Assembly (NCBI GenBank): GCA_964019425.1
Contig: OZ025789.1
Span: forward strand, 930,001 to 994,000
DNA from: Flectonema sp. DT1601
Lineage: Eukaryota; Euglenozoa; Diplonemea; Diplonemida; Diplonemidae
Reading direction: 5' to 3'
Length of the DNA stretch: 64,000 bases
Shown: piece after piece, positions 32,719 through 43,171 of the stretch
Layout of the letters: the number at the start of each line of letters is the position of its first letter
Numbering within the stretch: position 1 is the stretch's first letter
Program-made: the position numbers and the translations under genes
Notes under the pieces: model-generated
The model's database searches: none
Seen by the model: only the letters and a program-made list of their open reading frames with translations
What the model was told of the DNA's origin: nothing

Positions 32719-34233
32719 TTATTCAAAACATTTCATAGTCCAGATTACTTGCTTGCTAAGAGGGAGTGGTTCTTCGTGCAGAGGGAGGCCTGATGATCGT
32801 CGCAATCGACTTTTTGTTTTAGTTTGATTGAGTTGTCGTATCTGAGGTACAGTAGCGGATATCAATTGCGTTGATGGTTCATAAGAATCGCAATATGATT
32901 TGGGAGATTGCTGTTCTTGATCATCAGTTTCCGTTGGTGTTGATATCGGAAGCCGTACCCTGGAAACTCCATGAGCTATCCATTCAAATCTCCCACATAT
33001 CCAACTCCCCTCACCTCCATAGATCGATTGAAAGTCTTGACAAAACGATCCCAACGCTTGCAATTGAGGTAGCGTTTCAACAGAAGTCGCAACTTGAAAT
33101 TTTTTCAAACAGATCGGACATAATAACGATTTTGAAGAATCGTTAACATCCTCAATACCATCCTCATTCATTAAACAAATAAAAACATAACAATGTTTCA
33201 ACCCAAGTGAATGCAGCAATAAGTGCGCAGCATAACGACATACTCGTTTAGATAACCACATGTACCAAAGATCACCACCACTGGAATATCCATTTTGAGA
33301 AAAGTGTCTCGCAGTAGCAGGCTCATCGTCGTTAGCATCTGACTGTCCTGTCTCTTTTAAGAAACTTGGCATTAATCTTTTACCATATAATGTTCTGGGG
33401 TATCCAAAAAATGAAGGTTCGAGTCTGGCGAATGACAACACAGCAACGCCATTTTCTGATGAACTGCCAACGCAGTGATTGACTGCAGGATCCTTGTAGA
33501 GATCAACGTGAGTGATTCCGATGGTACAAAACGCATCAGCAGGAGCCTTTAACTGAATCCATCTTAAAAGGTCAGGAGCGTACTTCTGAATCCTCCTTCC
33601 CGGTGGATTGTTTTCATTAATCCGAGTACGTATAACAGATTGTGGATATTGAGAGAAGGCTGGGTTTACACTTTGTGGCTGTTGTTGTTATTCTTATTTT
33701 ATTACACGTTTTTACAAATATATCGATGGGAAAAAAACAAAAAAAAAAGAAGAAAAAAAAAAACGGACCTTTTTTTTGACCGGCAACGGCTGTGGATCCA
33801 ACAGTATGACAGGAATTCCATGAAAGAAAGCACCGAGATATCTCCGTAGGATATCAAGCTGTGGAGGAATGATTGAAGGTACTGCTTCTGGAGTAGCGTC
33901 TTGTCTTCCTTTTCGGAAAGAGTTTGTTCGGAGTTGTGTTGCTGGAGAACTGCTGAAGCCGTGGACCCAACATTGTCCCAGAGGCATGATATAGATAATA
34001 TTACGACCGTTTAGGGAGGCACTTTGTGGTCGTTTTTGTTTGAAGTTGGAAACAGTTTGAACTTCACCTGAAGAAGGACCATATGCTCTGAAGAACTCCG
34101 GATCCCAATGAAAGACTCGCTGCTCTTCTATCGGAGCCGTTTCATCGACGGCATCCCAACACATGGCTTCTGCTGCTCCTGCTGGTGCTGGAACTTCATT
34201 CCTCGGCTCCTCCGTCCTACGAGGGAAGCCCAT
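32719..34233 (-). CDS. Archaemetzincin-like protein with altered active site, two exons
   Basis: Exons 33769-34233 and 32719-33678 join in frame to 474 residues. Archaemetzincins (AMZ1/AMZ2) are zinc metalloproteases with motif HExxHxxGxxHC, then CxM and CxxC. Here NIIYIMPLGQCWVH and LRRYLGAFFHGIPVILL match the N-terminal core, and ITHVDLYKDP and VAVLSFARLEPSFFG match the strand before the active site. HLLLHSLGLKHC, CLMN and CPICLKKF match the zinc-binding region. The catalytic Glu of HExxH is Leu (codon TTA); three His ligands and all Cys remain. It should still bind zinc but probably not cut peptides. The ATG at 34233 follows the acceptor TTTATATCTACAG by about 10 nt. The donor GTCCGT is atypical; the acceptor is AATAACAACAACAG. 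Confidence 0.88.
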
Positions 34234-35064
34234 TACCTCAACCACTGTAGATATAAATTAAGAATAAATATAACAAACTGGTTGTTACTACTTATCACAT
34301 CATATAAATGTTCTGTAATAAAAAAATTAAAACTTGTTGAAATCATAAAACAGCTGCCGAACTAATTATCTAAAAGTCGAAAATACAACGTACAGCTACA
34401 ATTAATTTGAGATTTAAAGGGAATGAGGGTGAAAGTGAAACAAAAGAAAATGGTACAAAAACTAAGGCAAAACTAAAACTAAACGAGAGAGAAGAGTCAT
34501 CCACGGCTGAATTTAAAATTTAAAAAAAAAAAAACAGCTGGAACTTTATTCATTGGGAAAGGATGTCACACTGCAGTCAGAATTAATGCAACGCCTACTG
34601 TTTTTTTTTCATAGAGACAGTGAGTGAATTACATAACCCTAACACACGACAATTTACTGAGGCAAAACTGAAACAAAATAAGTGAAGGAGCACCACCCGG
34701 ATCTGCAAGAAAGACTGCATTCATCTGTCAATTTTTTAAAGACAGAGTAGGTCCACTCCAACAGGAGTGACTTATGCCACAGACAGGTGACCAAAGAAAA
34801 GCAGTATCAGCAATAACCAATAACAATCTGATATGAATTACAAGATATTATTATTTCAGTTTTCCCCCACCGACGATACAATTTAATGACTTCAGTCAGC
34901 AGAAAGAAAACCAAAACAAAAAAATGGAAATGAGTACAATGAAAATAAGAAACACAACTGATAACAGCACCCGCCGAGGGAAGCAGAGAGGTATATCGAG
35001 TGAATGCTTGTACACAAAAAAAAAACGGAAATAATAATAAAAAGATTCTACAGTCTAACTACTA
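34234..35064. other. Intergenic, about 830 bp
   Basis: No gene seen. Poly(A) runs and unremarkable AT-rich sequence; it includes the acceptor of the archaemetzincin-like gene. Confidence 0.6.
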
Positions 35065-37284
35065 CTATCTTGGAGAAGGTATACCCGCCCGCGACAATAT
35101 AGAATCGTATGCTGTGGATCTGGCTGCTTGTCGTTGTTGAAGACGCTGAAGTAAATCACCCGACTCAGGTTGAACAGGATTGATGACAGGTGTGATGGCT
35201 GGTGTAACTGGAACAGGAGATGGTACCACTACTGATTGTAGTATTGATGTTCTAACAGGAGGATTTAGTAGCCTAGCAGCTGATGATGCCGCAGACATAT
35301 ACCTGGCGGTGTTTAAGGCAGCTTCGATAATCTCATCTTCAGTCTTCCGACGAGGAGGTTGAACAATTCTGACCGGTGAAACAGATGTCCTTCTCCTCGG
35401 TGAGACTGTTGGTAGTTCCATAGCAGCTCCAATATTCCCTCGAGGATTCCCTTTCAAAGGAGAGATATTCAACCTCCTCCAAGGACTGCTATGTCTCGAC
35501 TCAATCCTAACACGAGGTGGTGATCTTGGCACCACTCTTGGAGGTGATTTCGGAGCCGTCTGCATAGATGACAAACAAAGATCATCAACAACAGCCAACC
35601 TATCAGTTACGTAAGTAAATAATATATCTAACCTACCACGAGTATCATTTAATATTTGTGGTAGCAACTTGTCAGAGAAGGTATCCCCACCTGATGACTC
35701 TTTGGGAGGATTTCGCATTAGCTCTTCAATAATATTTGAAAGTTGATCACATCGGGAATCGAACTGGTCATTTTTCTCCCTCAACAGCTGAAGCTCTGCT
35801 GATAAGGAGTCAATGTCGCTGGTGGTTCCTGTCATGGAGTTTATTAGATTTTGAAGTCTTAATTCAAGTTCTGATTTCTCTTCAGCAATTGAATTTATCA
35901 GTTTTTGTGATAACTCGTGTCTTGTTCGTAGGTCTGTTAGGTGTGCTTCGAGACCTTGGTCGTTGTCGGCGAGTAAAGCGTTTATCTTTCTTTCTAACTT
36001 TCCAAGTCGATCAGTCTGATTAGGAATCTGACTCACAAGACCAGCAACATTTGTTTCTATAGCGATAAGTCGAGGAAATCCTTCAGAGTCAAGCCACTGT
36101 TTATGTGCCCTAGATATTCCATCGAGTATTTTTGAATGAATTCGGTTTCTTTCAGCATTCCGTTTTAACCTTTGATAGTACGTCGCCATCTGTTGCTTTG
36201 AAGAAGTCAATCCTATCTGTTGTGCTATTTTTCTTTTTAAAGTTTTACTTTTAAACATTCTAATGTACATCAACCATTTTGATAGATATCTCCTCCTCAA
36301 TACAACTGATCTGTTTTCACAGAAGGCATCCCACGCCAGTTGTTTTCCTTTCTTTTTACGAACTTCCATCCTGTGCAGTGCTACTTTGTTATAATATTTT
36401 AACACCAACAGTCGAGATGATCTCGCTATGAACGCATCCTTGATTGGTTGTAGTTTACGTACGTTTATTTGATGTAGTCTGAAGAGACCTAATCTTCTAA
36501 AGGACACTCTGATTGCTCTCGTATGAACGCCTAGTAAGAGTCTTATAGAAGCTTCTCTCATAGAATGATAACGATTTTTTTGTGATTTGGTGTGTTCAAT
36601 CCACATATCATAATATATCCTGTAGTACATTCCGTTATTAGTCAAAGCGAGGTATCTCAGAGCTCTTCGAGTTCGTTTTGCTTGAGAACGAAGGTTTGAA
36701 AATCTTTTCCATCGATCAAACATCTGTGATCGGATTGCTCTGCTGCTTCCTCTACAGATTCTTGATAGTACTTGTCGTAGTTTAATCCATCGTAGCCAGG
36801 TATGAAATGATCCTTTTGATATTTTATCAAGGTTCTTTGATCTTAGATATTGTGCTGCGACCTTGCCATGTGCCAACCTGTTTCGGGATATCTTTAACTC
36901 CATTGCTCGAAGTCGTAAATCTAAGTCAGACTGATGTTGTTCCAATAGGTCGTTGTATTTCTGTTGATTTATTTCACACTTACAATTACATTTACACGAT
37001 ATGGTTATTGGTGGTTCTTCTCGAGGTTTTTTCGGAGGTGATTTCTTCACAACTGGTGCTCTTCGTGGAGGTGACAACCCCCTGTCTATTAGAAAAGTGT
37101 TATTCGGATGTCTATTTCTTGGAATGCTTCTGAAATCATCAAGTAAAGCAGCAACACTACTCTCTCTTGGTACTAATGGTGTTTGAAGTTTATTTAACAT
37201 CGATCCACTCACAGGCATATTAGGAACGTCGACAAACATCGATGCGTCCACCCAGTCTTGGGTAGTCCGGGCGGATGACGGCAT
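35065..37284 (-). CDS. Sfi1-like repeat and coiled-coil protein
   Basis: 739 residues, one exon. A Cys cluster (ISCKCNCKCEI) near 95 precedes a basic helical region at about 150-410 with Trp/Phe-centred units spaced by 30-40 residues (TWLRWIKLRQVL, MFDRWKRFSNLR, YYDMWIEHTKSQ, YLSKWLMYIRMF). These resemble Sfi1-type centrin-binding repeats of basal bodies. Coiled coil follows at about 425-545, then a Pro/Ser/Arg-rich tail with SPPR and SPRR motifs suited to proline-directed phosphorylation. The acceptor AATTCAGTTTTTTCAG lies about 10 nt before the ATG. I infer a basal-body or flagellar-root protein. The upstream neighbour in transcription order, 37538-40927, is also a large coiled-coil protein. 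Confidence 0.75.
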   Translation of the reverse strand: MPSSARTTQDWVDASMFVDVPNMPVSGSMLNKLQTPLVPRESSVAALLDDFRSIPRNRHPNNTFLIDRGLSPPRRAPVVKKSPPKKPREEPPITISCKCNCKCEINQQKYNDLLEQHQSDLDLRLRAMELKISRNRLAHGKVAAQYLRSKNLDKISKGSFHTWLRWIKLRQVLSRICRGSSRAIRSQMFDRWKRFSNLRSQAKRTRRALRYLALTNNGMYYRIYYDMWIEHTKSQKNRYHSMREASIRLLLGVHTRAIRVSFRRLGLFRLHQINVRKLQPIKDAFIARSSRLLVLKYYNKVALHRMEVRKKKGKQLAWDAFCENRSVVLRRRYLSKWLMYIRMFKSKTLKRKIAQQIGLTSSKQQMATYYQRLKRNAERNRIHSKILDGISRAHKQWLDSEGFPRLIAIETNVAGLVSQIPNQTDRLGKLERKINALLADNDQGLEAHLTDLRTRHELSQKLINSIAEEKSELELRLQNLINSMTGTTSDIDSLSAELQLLREKNDQFDSRCDQLSNIIEELMRNPPKESSGGDTFSDKLLPQILNDTRGRLDILFTYVTDRLAVVDDLCLSSMQTAPKSPPRVVPRSPPRVRIESRHSSPWRRLNISPLKGNPRGNIGAAMELPTVSPRRRTSVSPVRIVQPPRRKTEDEIIEAALNTARYMSAASSAARLLNPPVRTSILQSVVVPSPVPVTPAITPVINPVQPESGDLLQRLQQRQAARSTAYDSILSRAGIPSPR

Positions 37285-37452
37285 CTTTCTTAACCTGAAA
37301 AAACTGAATTAAATAATGTAACCAAATTTATCATTATAGATTGTTATGAATAGGAAATTTAACAAAAAAAAAAAAAAAAAAAAAAAGGATTTCAATAGTA
37401 ACAAATACCTTCCTGTGTAAATAGTTAGTATGAGAAGGTATAAGGATAAATA

Positions 37453-37544
37453 ATCAGTCAGTCAGTCAGTCAGTCAGTCAGTCAGTCAGTCAGTCAGTCA
37501 GTCAGTCAGTCAGTCAGTCAGTCAGTCAGTCAGTCAGTCAGTCA
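37453..37544. repeat. CAGT tetranucleotide microsatellite
   Basis: About 22 perfect copies of CAGT (minus strand CTGA). Its first unit on the minus strand supplies the TGA stop codon of the 37538-40927 gene (GCT GAC TGA), so the array is the beginning of that gene's 3' UTR. Confidence 0.97.
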
Positions 37545-40500
37545 GCAATGTATCCTCCAGAATTATAATTATCAAAATGCCTCAAAAGTGTTGTTCTACA
37601 TTTCGAAGTTCCAATTCGGTTTGTTTTCTGTTGAGGATTCGACAGCAGTTTTTCAATGATCGCAGCGATTCGAGATTGTTTTTTTTTAACTTTGTGAGGC
37701 TTTGAATTCGTTGATGATGACCTACGCTGGGTTTTTCTATGAGCGCGAAGTAGATGACGCAAAGAAGGATCTTTTATTAAGTTAGTCGGAAATGATAATA
37801 ACCCTCTCACTGGAACTGGAGCTGAATTAGGTTCTGAGAACTTTCTCTGACCTGTGTAAACACAAGACGCCGCTCCTGATCGAAATCCGAGAGGGTCTTC
37901 AAACTGTTTGACAGCTGAAGAATCAGGTGATTGAAACTGATATTTCTTTTCGACTTTTTTCGGATTCAGAGACACATCATTCCACCATCCTGGAACCCTT
38001 CGTATTTGATGACTATTAGGACACGATGGTGAGATGTTGTGTTTTGCTAAAACCCTTCGACGAAGACGTCTGGTAGGACCCTGCAACAGAATGTCAGATA
38101 GTGAAATAGCTCTGCAGTCTTCTTTGTCATCCGTAGCTAAAACTTTATCAGGTGAGGCTGCTATTTGAATATCATTCGAAGCATCGTGAGATGGCGTACA
38201 GTCAGCTATCTCTAACTCACCAACACTTGAATTAGTTCCTCCCGTTAGTATTCTATCAGAGGAGAAACTGATATCAATATTTTGTGTATTTAATCCGTCA
38301 GATGAGTTGGTTCTGCTGATTTGTGTTGTCGGCATTCCACCAAAAGAAGAATGAGGAGAACTACTATCAACACAACAACAACTAACACATAATGATCCAG
38401 ATACCATTGAAACCACAACCAAGTGTTTTAAAAGCCAAGACGGAATGCTCGTTTTCGATGATCTTCTGTTCGATAATTTTTGAGTTGTTAAATTACAAAG
38501 AACGGCAGCGGTGAGAGTCATGGCGGGTACGAGTGATTCGAACGTCCAACTTTCCATAATTTGATGAACAAGTAGATCAGTTTCTTTTCTAATAACCTCA
38601 GTATCACCTTGCTGTAGAGTCCACGAATAGAATAGCTCACCTGATGAGTCAGATAATTCTTCTTTCGGGACTGACTTAATAGTTTGATCGAACTCAAACA
38701 ATGCAACAAGAGATAATTTTAATGAACGTACCCAGGTAGCAGAAGTTCCCCTCCAGGGTTGGTCTGGCTTTGGAGGCTGTACCGCGTTGTTTTTATTTTT
38801 ATTTTTTTTTAAAAAATTTTTTGGAACAGCTACCGCTGTTGGTATTGCCATCGTACCTGAATTCTGAGATCGATTTCTCATAGCACTGACGCCAACTTTT
38901 TGTAGAAAAGTTGTGAAATCGGTCGCTTGTCTGTTCTCTTTACTACTTAAAAGTTCTACTGCTTTCATATTTCTTGAGACGACCCGTTCTTCTTCATCAA
39001 GTTCTGCAAGACTAAGGTTTGTACTGTGCTCTTCTTCAATACAGTTTTGTTCTTTAATCAGATCCAGTAAATGACAATTAATTCCTTCCTGTGCTAGTAG
39101 TAGTGTGATGTGATCGTCTGTGTCAACGATAACTTCAGAAGTAAGCTCAATTTTATAAAGTAGATATTCAGTGAGGCGTCTTTCGTAACGAAGTGATTTC
39201 ATCGCGTGTTGAAAATGTTGTTCAGAGTGAGTTTCGAATAGTTTTTTTGTTTTTATGACCGGACGAAGGACCCTTTCTCTCGCTTTGTAACTTTGAATCG
39301 CAGAAATGTGTTTTGAATAGTTTCGCTTTGCGGCTAAAACTCTGGCGTTGGCTTCTCGAGTTTTGGCCATCCTCGCGTTTGATGTTTCTTCTGACTGAGC
39401 GAAGTCGTTCCATAGACGCAGTTCATCCGCAGTCAGTTCCGGTTTTTCTTGATTTTCAGTTTGAATCAGCTCCTCTTCCAGATTCTTTATCATCATCGTC
39501 GTTGTTGTTTTTGTACTGCTGTCTCTCGTTGATTCTAATTCCTTACGATATGCTTCTATAGCGGATGCTATGGATTGCATCTTTTCTTGACACTTTTTAT
39601 TGTGTTTTTCGATTTCGAATACCTTTCGTCTTGCTGCTTTGCCAAGTTTCGCGTCAACTAATTTCGTTACAGTGTCGGAAGATTTCGTTGATACTTTTGT
39701 AAGTTGTTTTCCATGATTAATCCACGCTTTCTTTTCTTCAGCGTTAAGCTGTAGTTCTTCTTCTTTTAGTGTGAGCGCTGCGTCGAGCTCTGATTCTCGT
39801 TTTCTAGCATTTGAAAGCCAAGTGAGTAGTGTTTGCTTTTCACCTCTCCAAGCCAAGGCCTTTCTGGGATTTATGTATTCTTTATCGAGTTCAATTTCGA
39901 CATCTTCTAATCGCCGACATTTACTTGCCAGTTCGTGTCGGTGTTCAGCAAGGGCTGCTCTGTGGTCAGCAATGGCTTTGTGTAGTTCATCTTCTTTCTT
40001 CTTTGCAGTCGCCAGTCTGACTGATAACGAGATCTGATTTTCAATTTGAATATTCTTCTCAACCTTTTCTCTTAACGTTACGGAAGCAATTGATGAAGAA
40101 CGTCGCTTGTCCACAGCGACAGATGGAGACTTTGAATCACTCGTCTGACTTTCAGGAAGTGATTTTACAGACGCGATTGACGATGAGCGTTGCTTGCCTG
40201 GTACAGGTGGAGGCTTTAAACTAAACATTACTTCTGTCTGACTATCAGTAAGAGACTTGACGATAGAAACAGTTGATGAAGAGCGTCGCTTGTCCACAGC
40301 GACAGATGGTGACTTCATATCGGAGACCCCTCCTGTTTGACGTTCAGACGGTGATTTAATGATTGATGACCGCCTCCGGTCTGTGGCGGCAGGGGACGAT
40401 TTCGAATCGGGTGAAATTGTCCGAGTCTCAGGTGAATCGACAATAGACACAACTGAGGCTCGTCGTTTCTCTTCAGACGGAGATCGTAAGTCAACAGATT

Positions 40501-40927
40501 GCCGTCTGGATAACTGATCTACAGAATTGACTGCCCGTGGTTTTCTTAATATAAACTGCTGCTCCAGATCATCAGATAACGGTGCTTGGATTGATACAAC
40601 TGTTGGAGTACGAGCACAACGCGGCTGTTGGATAATCGTCGGGGCGTCACGTTTAAGTGATTGAGCTCTCTCCCTTCGAGTAGTCAACCTCCTAGCCCCT
40701 GAGATTACTTTTAATTCATTGCGTCGATACCATTTAACATCCATTGTTGGTCCTCTAACGAGATATGGTGTTTCACCTCCGGCTTCCATTATTATTTCAC
40801 CAACTTCATCTTTTCCCAGGACGTAATCTTCACCAAATACGGTTGCTGTTACTCTATCTCCCTTTTTTAATAACGTCGTAGGCTCTTCAGCTTCATCCTT
40901 TTGATCTTCGTTGTCATCGCTGGACAT
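37538..40927 (-). CDS. Large coiled-coil protein with phosphosite repeats
   Basis: 1,129 residues from the ATG at 40927; the longer open frame extends across the acceptor AATCCAAGCAG about 20 nt upstream. The N-terminal ~75 residues form an SH3-like or MIB/HERC2-like small barrel (LLKKGDRVTATVFGEDYVLG, EVGEIIMEAGGETPYLV). At about 115-285 come repeated blocks of the type KSPSVAVDKRRSSS-IA/TV-S, at least five related units. A long charged coiled coil runs at about 285-690, followed by a low-complexity linker and a Ser/Thr-rich C-terminus. Function unknown; the build suits a cytoskeletal scaffold controlled by phosphorylation. The stop codon lies in the CTGA microsatellite. Confidence 0.78.
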   Translation of the reverse strand: MSSDDNEDQKDEAEEPTTLLKKGDRVTATVFGEDYVLGKDEVGEIIMEAGGETPYLVRGPTMDVKWYRRNELKVISGARRLTTRRERAQSLKRDAPTIIQQPRCARTPTVVSIQAPLSDDLEQQFILRKPRAVNSVDQLSRRQSVDLRSPSEEKRRASVVSIVDSPETRTISPDSKSSPAATDRRRSSIIKSPSERQTGGVSDMKSPSVAVDKRRSSSTVSIVKSLTDSQTEVMFSLKPPPVPGKQRSSSIASVKSLPESQTSDSKSPSVAVDKRRSSSIASVTLREKVEKNIQIENQISLSVRLATAKKKEDELHKAIADHRAALAEHRHELASKCRRLEDVEIELDKEYINPRKALAWRGEKQTLLTWLSNARKRESELDAALTLKEEELQLNAEEKKAWINHGKQLTKVSTKSSDTVTKLVDAKLGKAARRKVFEIEKHNKKCQEKMQSIASAIEAYRKELESTRDSSTKTTTTMMIKNLEEELIQTENQEKPELTADELRLWNDFAQSEETSNARMAKTREANARVLAAKRNYSKHISAIQSYKARERVLRPVIKTKKLFETHSEQHFQHAMKSLRYERRLTEYLLYKIELTSEVIVDTDDHITLLLAQEGINCHLLDLIKEQNCIEEEHSTNLSLAELDEEERVVSRNMKAVELLSSKENRQATDFTTFLQKVGVSAMRNRSQNSGTMAIPTAVAVPKNFLKKNKNKNNAVQPPKPDQPWRGTSATWVRSLKLSLVALFEFDQTIKSVPKEELSDSSGELFYSWTLQQGDTEVIRKETDLLVHQIMESWTFESLVPAMTLTAAVLCNLTTQKLSNRRSSKTSIPSWLLKHLVVVSMVSGSLCVSCCCVDSSSPHSSFGGMPTTQISRTNSSDGLNTQNIDISFSSDRILTGGTNSSVGELEIADCTPSHDASNDIQIAASPDKVLATDDKEDCRAISLSDILLQGPTRRLRRRVLAKHNISPSCPNSHQIRRVPGWWNDVSLNPKKVEKKYQFQSPDSSAVKQFEDPLGFRSGAASCVYTGQRKFSEPNSAPVPVRGLLSFPTNLIKDPSLRHLLRAHRKTQRRSSSTNSKPHKVKKKQSRIAAIIEKLLSNPQQKTNRIGTSKCRTTLLRHFDNYNSGGYIAD

Positions 40928-41211
40928 AGTTTCTATGCGCAACCTGCTTGGATTATATAACTTTCTGACTTGCTGTCCATTAGTACGTTTTAACTGTTCT
41001 GGGAAAGAATGGTACAACTCTTTTTGTAATAATACTACATTGAGTGGGACTAAATATTGTAACCGGCGTATTTTTTTCAAAAAAAAAAAAAAAAAGTAAA
41101 CAAATTGTAGAACACAGAAGGCTCTCAAATCAAATAAATGTTCGCGTCATCATCACAACGTACGGCATAAGGATCTCATATTGTGGATGTATTATAGTTT
41201 TGTGTAGTCTC

Positions 41212-42039
41212 TCACTTTGATCCATAAACACCAGTTGCAATAGATGACGTTAAGTTAGCGAAAGCTAAGAATTTCTTGTTTATAATATAACGAGACATGG
41301 CGACGTCGGTTGCTACTAAACGACCGTTGCAGTGGATTCCAATTTTACCTCCTCCTTGGATGGTGTGGCCAACAACGATTCTGTTGACTTGATCACCAAC
41401 CTTTAACAATTCAGAAAGAACGCTGTCGACCATCGCACACTCTCCACGAAGTGCCTGAGAGACCATCTCACGAGTCCAGAGAGGACCACTTGGTCCAAGA
41501 AGTGGAGAGTTCCAATTCTCTGTTGAGATCGCACTGTTGATCTCTGATTTCAGTCGAGTGATCCCTAACTTAGCCAGTTCCTTAGTCATTCCACCATGTA
41601 CAAACATTGTACCATTTACGAGTGCCATTGTTGGACTCTGTCTTAAGAATTGACCCATTTCACCCTGAACTTGAAATGCTGCTCGTCGATCCTTTTTTGA
41701 ATTGAATGGTAGATACTCATCAGGATGAACATATGCTTGAACACCTTGTAAGTTCATTAATTCATGATTACCCATTATTGTAATCACATCACCTCCTTGA
41801 GTCTTAGCTTGTGCTTTTAGATTTCTAAAGAGTCGTAAAATCTTTGTACCATCAGGTCCCCTGTCGTAGATGTCGCCTAATTGAACGACGACAGTGTCCG
41901 CTCCTGACCAATTACCATCGTCTGTAGCAACACCAGCAAGTTGTAATACTGCAATTGCTTTATCATAATCTCCGTGTAGGTCACCAATACCAATTAGTTG
42001 ACCTGCCAGAGCTACAGCAGTCAGTATCAGAAATAACAT
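41212..42039 (-). CDS. Shewanella-like (SLP) metallophosphatase, secretory
   Basis: 275 residues. A hydrophobic N-terminus (MLFLILTAVALAGQ) acts as signal peptide or anchor. The full PPP/calcineurin-like metal motif set is present: GIGDLHGDYDK, GDIYDRGPDG, IMGNHELMN, FVHGGM and VVGHTIQGGG. The spacing and LWTRE segment fit the Shewanella-like protein phosphatase branch rather than ApaH; a signal peptide is common in eukaryotic SLPs. Probable role: phosphoprotein phosphatase in the secretory or endomembrane system. A strong acceptor (AACATCTTTTCCAG) lies 32 nt upstream of the ATG. All catalytic residues appear intact. An unrelated HAD phosphatase is the next upstream gene. Confidence 0.9.
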   Translation of the reverse strand: MLFLILTAVALAGQLIGIGDLHGDYDKAIAVLQLAGVATDDGNWSGADTVVVQLGDIYDRGPDGTKILRLFRNLKAQAKTQGGDVITIMGNHELMNLQGVQAYVHPDEYLPFNSKKDRRAAFQVQGEMGQFLRQSPTMALVNGTMFVHGGMTKELAKLGITRLKSEINSAISTENWNSPLLGPSGPLWTREMVSQALRGECAMVDSVLSELLKVGDQVNRIVVGHTIQGGGKIGIHCNGRLVATDVAMSRYIINKKFLAFANLTSSIATGVYGSK

Positions 42040-43171
42040 TATGCAGTGCTCTGGGGATCTGGGAGGGACCTGGAAAAGATGTTATTATAATCAGTTCTTC
42101 TTATAAACAGATGATCACTATCACTACTAATTGTAATGGTCGTAAAGTATAACCTGATACTGGAGGAGGGGGTGAAAAAATAATTTTTATCCAAATCAGT
42201 ACATCATCTTAAACCAAAAGTACTCAAACAGACCAAAACTCAAATCATCAGCGACCGCTGATGCTTATAATTGCCTCTGAGATGGGAAGGGGAGGGCAAT
42301 CGGATCACTCTTACTCGAAATCACAACCCAAAAAGAGTAAGGAACTAAGTAGTGGATGTGATACGTAAAATATTGCTTTCAGACAGTAGTTCCACTACAG
42401 GAGGAGAATAAAGAAAGTAAAAAACTCAATACTACTTGTAGAAAAAGGAAACCAGGAAATGCTATTCCCAATTATTCAAAACGCTAATTACTAACCCAGG
42501 TAGAAAAAACAAAAAGAGCAAAAAAAAAAAGCAAACTAATGCCCTCCCAAACAAAACAAACAGATTCTCTCCCCAGAGTGTAACGCCTACCTTGTTAGAA
42601 TAAAGGAAGACAGAACAATTGCAATGAAAGACTCATATTATGATCAATAATGTCTTTTCTACTATTGGTTTAAACACTACTAATAATTGTGTGGTGGTAT
42701 TAATTGCAAGTTTTTTTCATTCATAGCTAAAGGCTGATTCATTATTAAAGTCTGTTTTTGTTGTTGTTTTTTTGTTTTTGGTTTTTTCCCCGTTCTCCTT
42801 TTTTTTTTTTCCAGTCCTACGTATTAGAAGGAGAAAATCAAAACTGAGTAAATTATAAACAACGAAGGGGGAAAAAAAAAGAAAGAAAAAGAGAGAAAAG
42901 CAAGAAACACAGCAGGGTGCCTACTGAGTTTCTCATCCCAGTCAAGGGTGGCATGACAATCTCTCTTTGTTTGTGGTGTTTTTGTGCTTTTTTTTGTTTT
43001 TTATTTTTTTTTTTTTTTATCTCACATGGAAGAATATTATAAAAGAAAAAACCAATCTCCCATTAAAAGCAACAAAAAAAATGAAAAAAAAAAAAAAAAA
43101 TTTAAATTACAGAAAATCTACAACGGAAAGGAATACACTCTACCACTAATAACAGGCTGATATGCCCTTTG
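42040..43171. other. Intergenic, about 1.1 kb
   Basis: No gene seen. Poly(A/T) runs dominate after 42700 (for example 43004-43018 and 43083-43100). A few short G-rich patches occur around 42150-42300. No RNA gene recognised. Confidence 0.6.

Noticed and set aside
37453-37544. Telomere-like or CRISPR-like repeat
   Set aside because: A simple 4-bp CAGT microsatellite without spacers.
40928-41128. Longer N-terminus for the 1,129-residue protein
   Set aside because: It begins in a Phe run coded by a poly(T) tract and crosses the AATCCAAGCAG acceptor.
43004-43100. Homopolymer-rich open frames here and in other intergenic stretches
   Set aside because: Poly-Phe or poly-Lys translations of T or A tracts without other sequence support.
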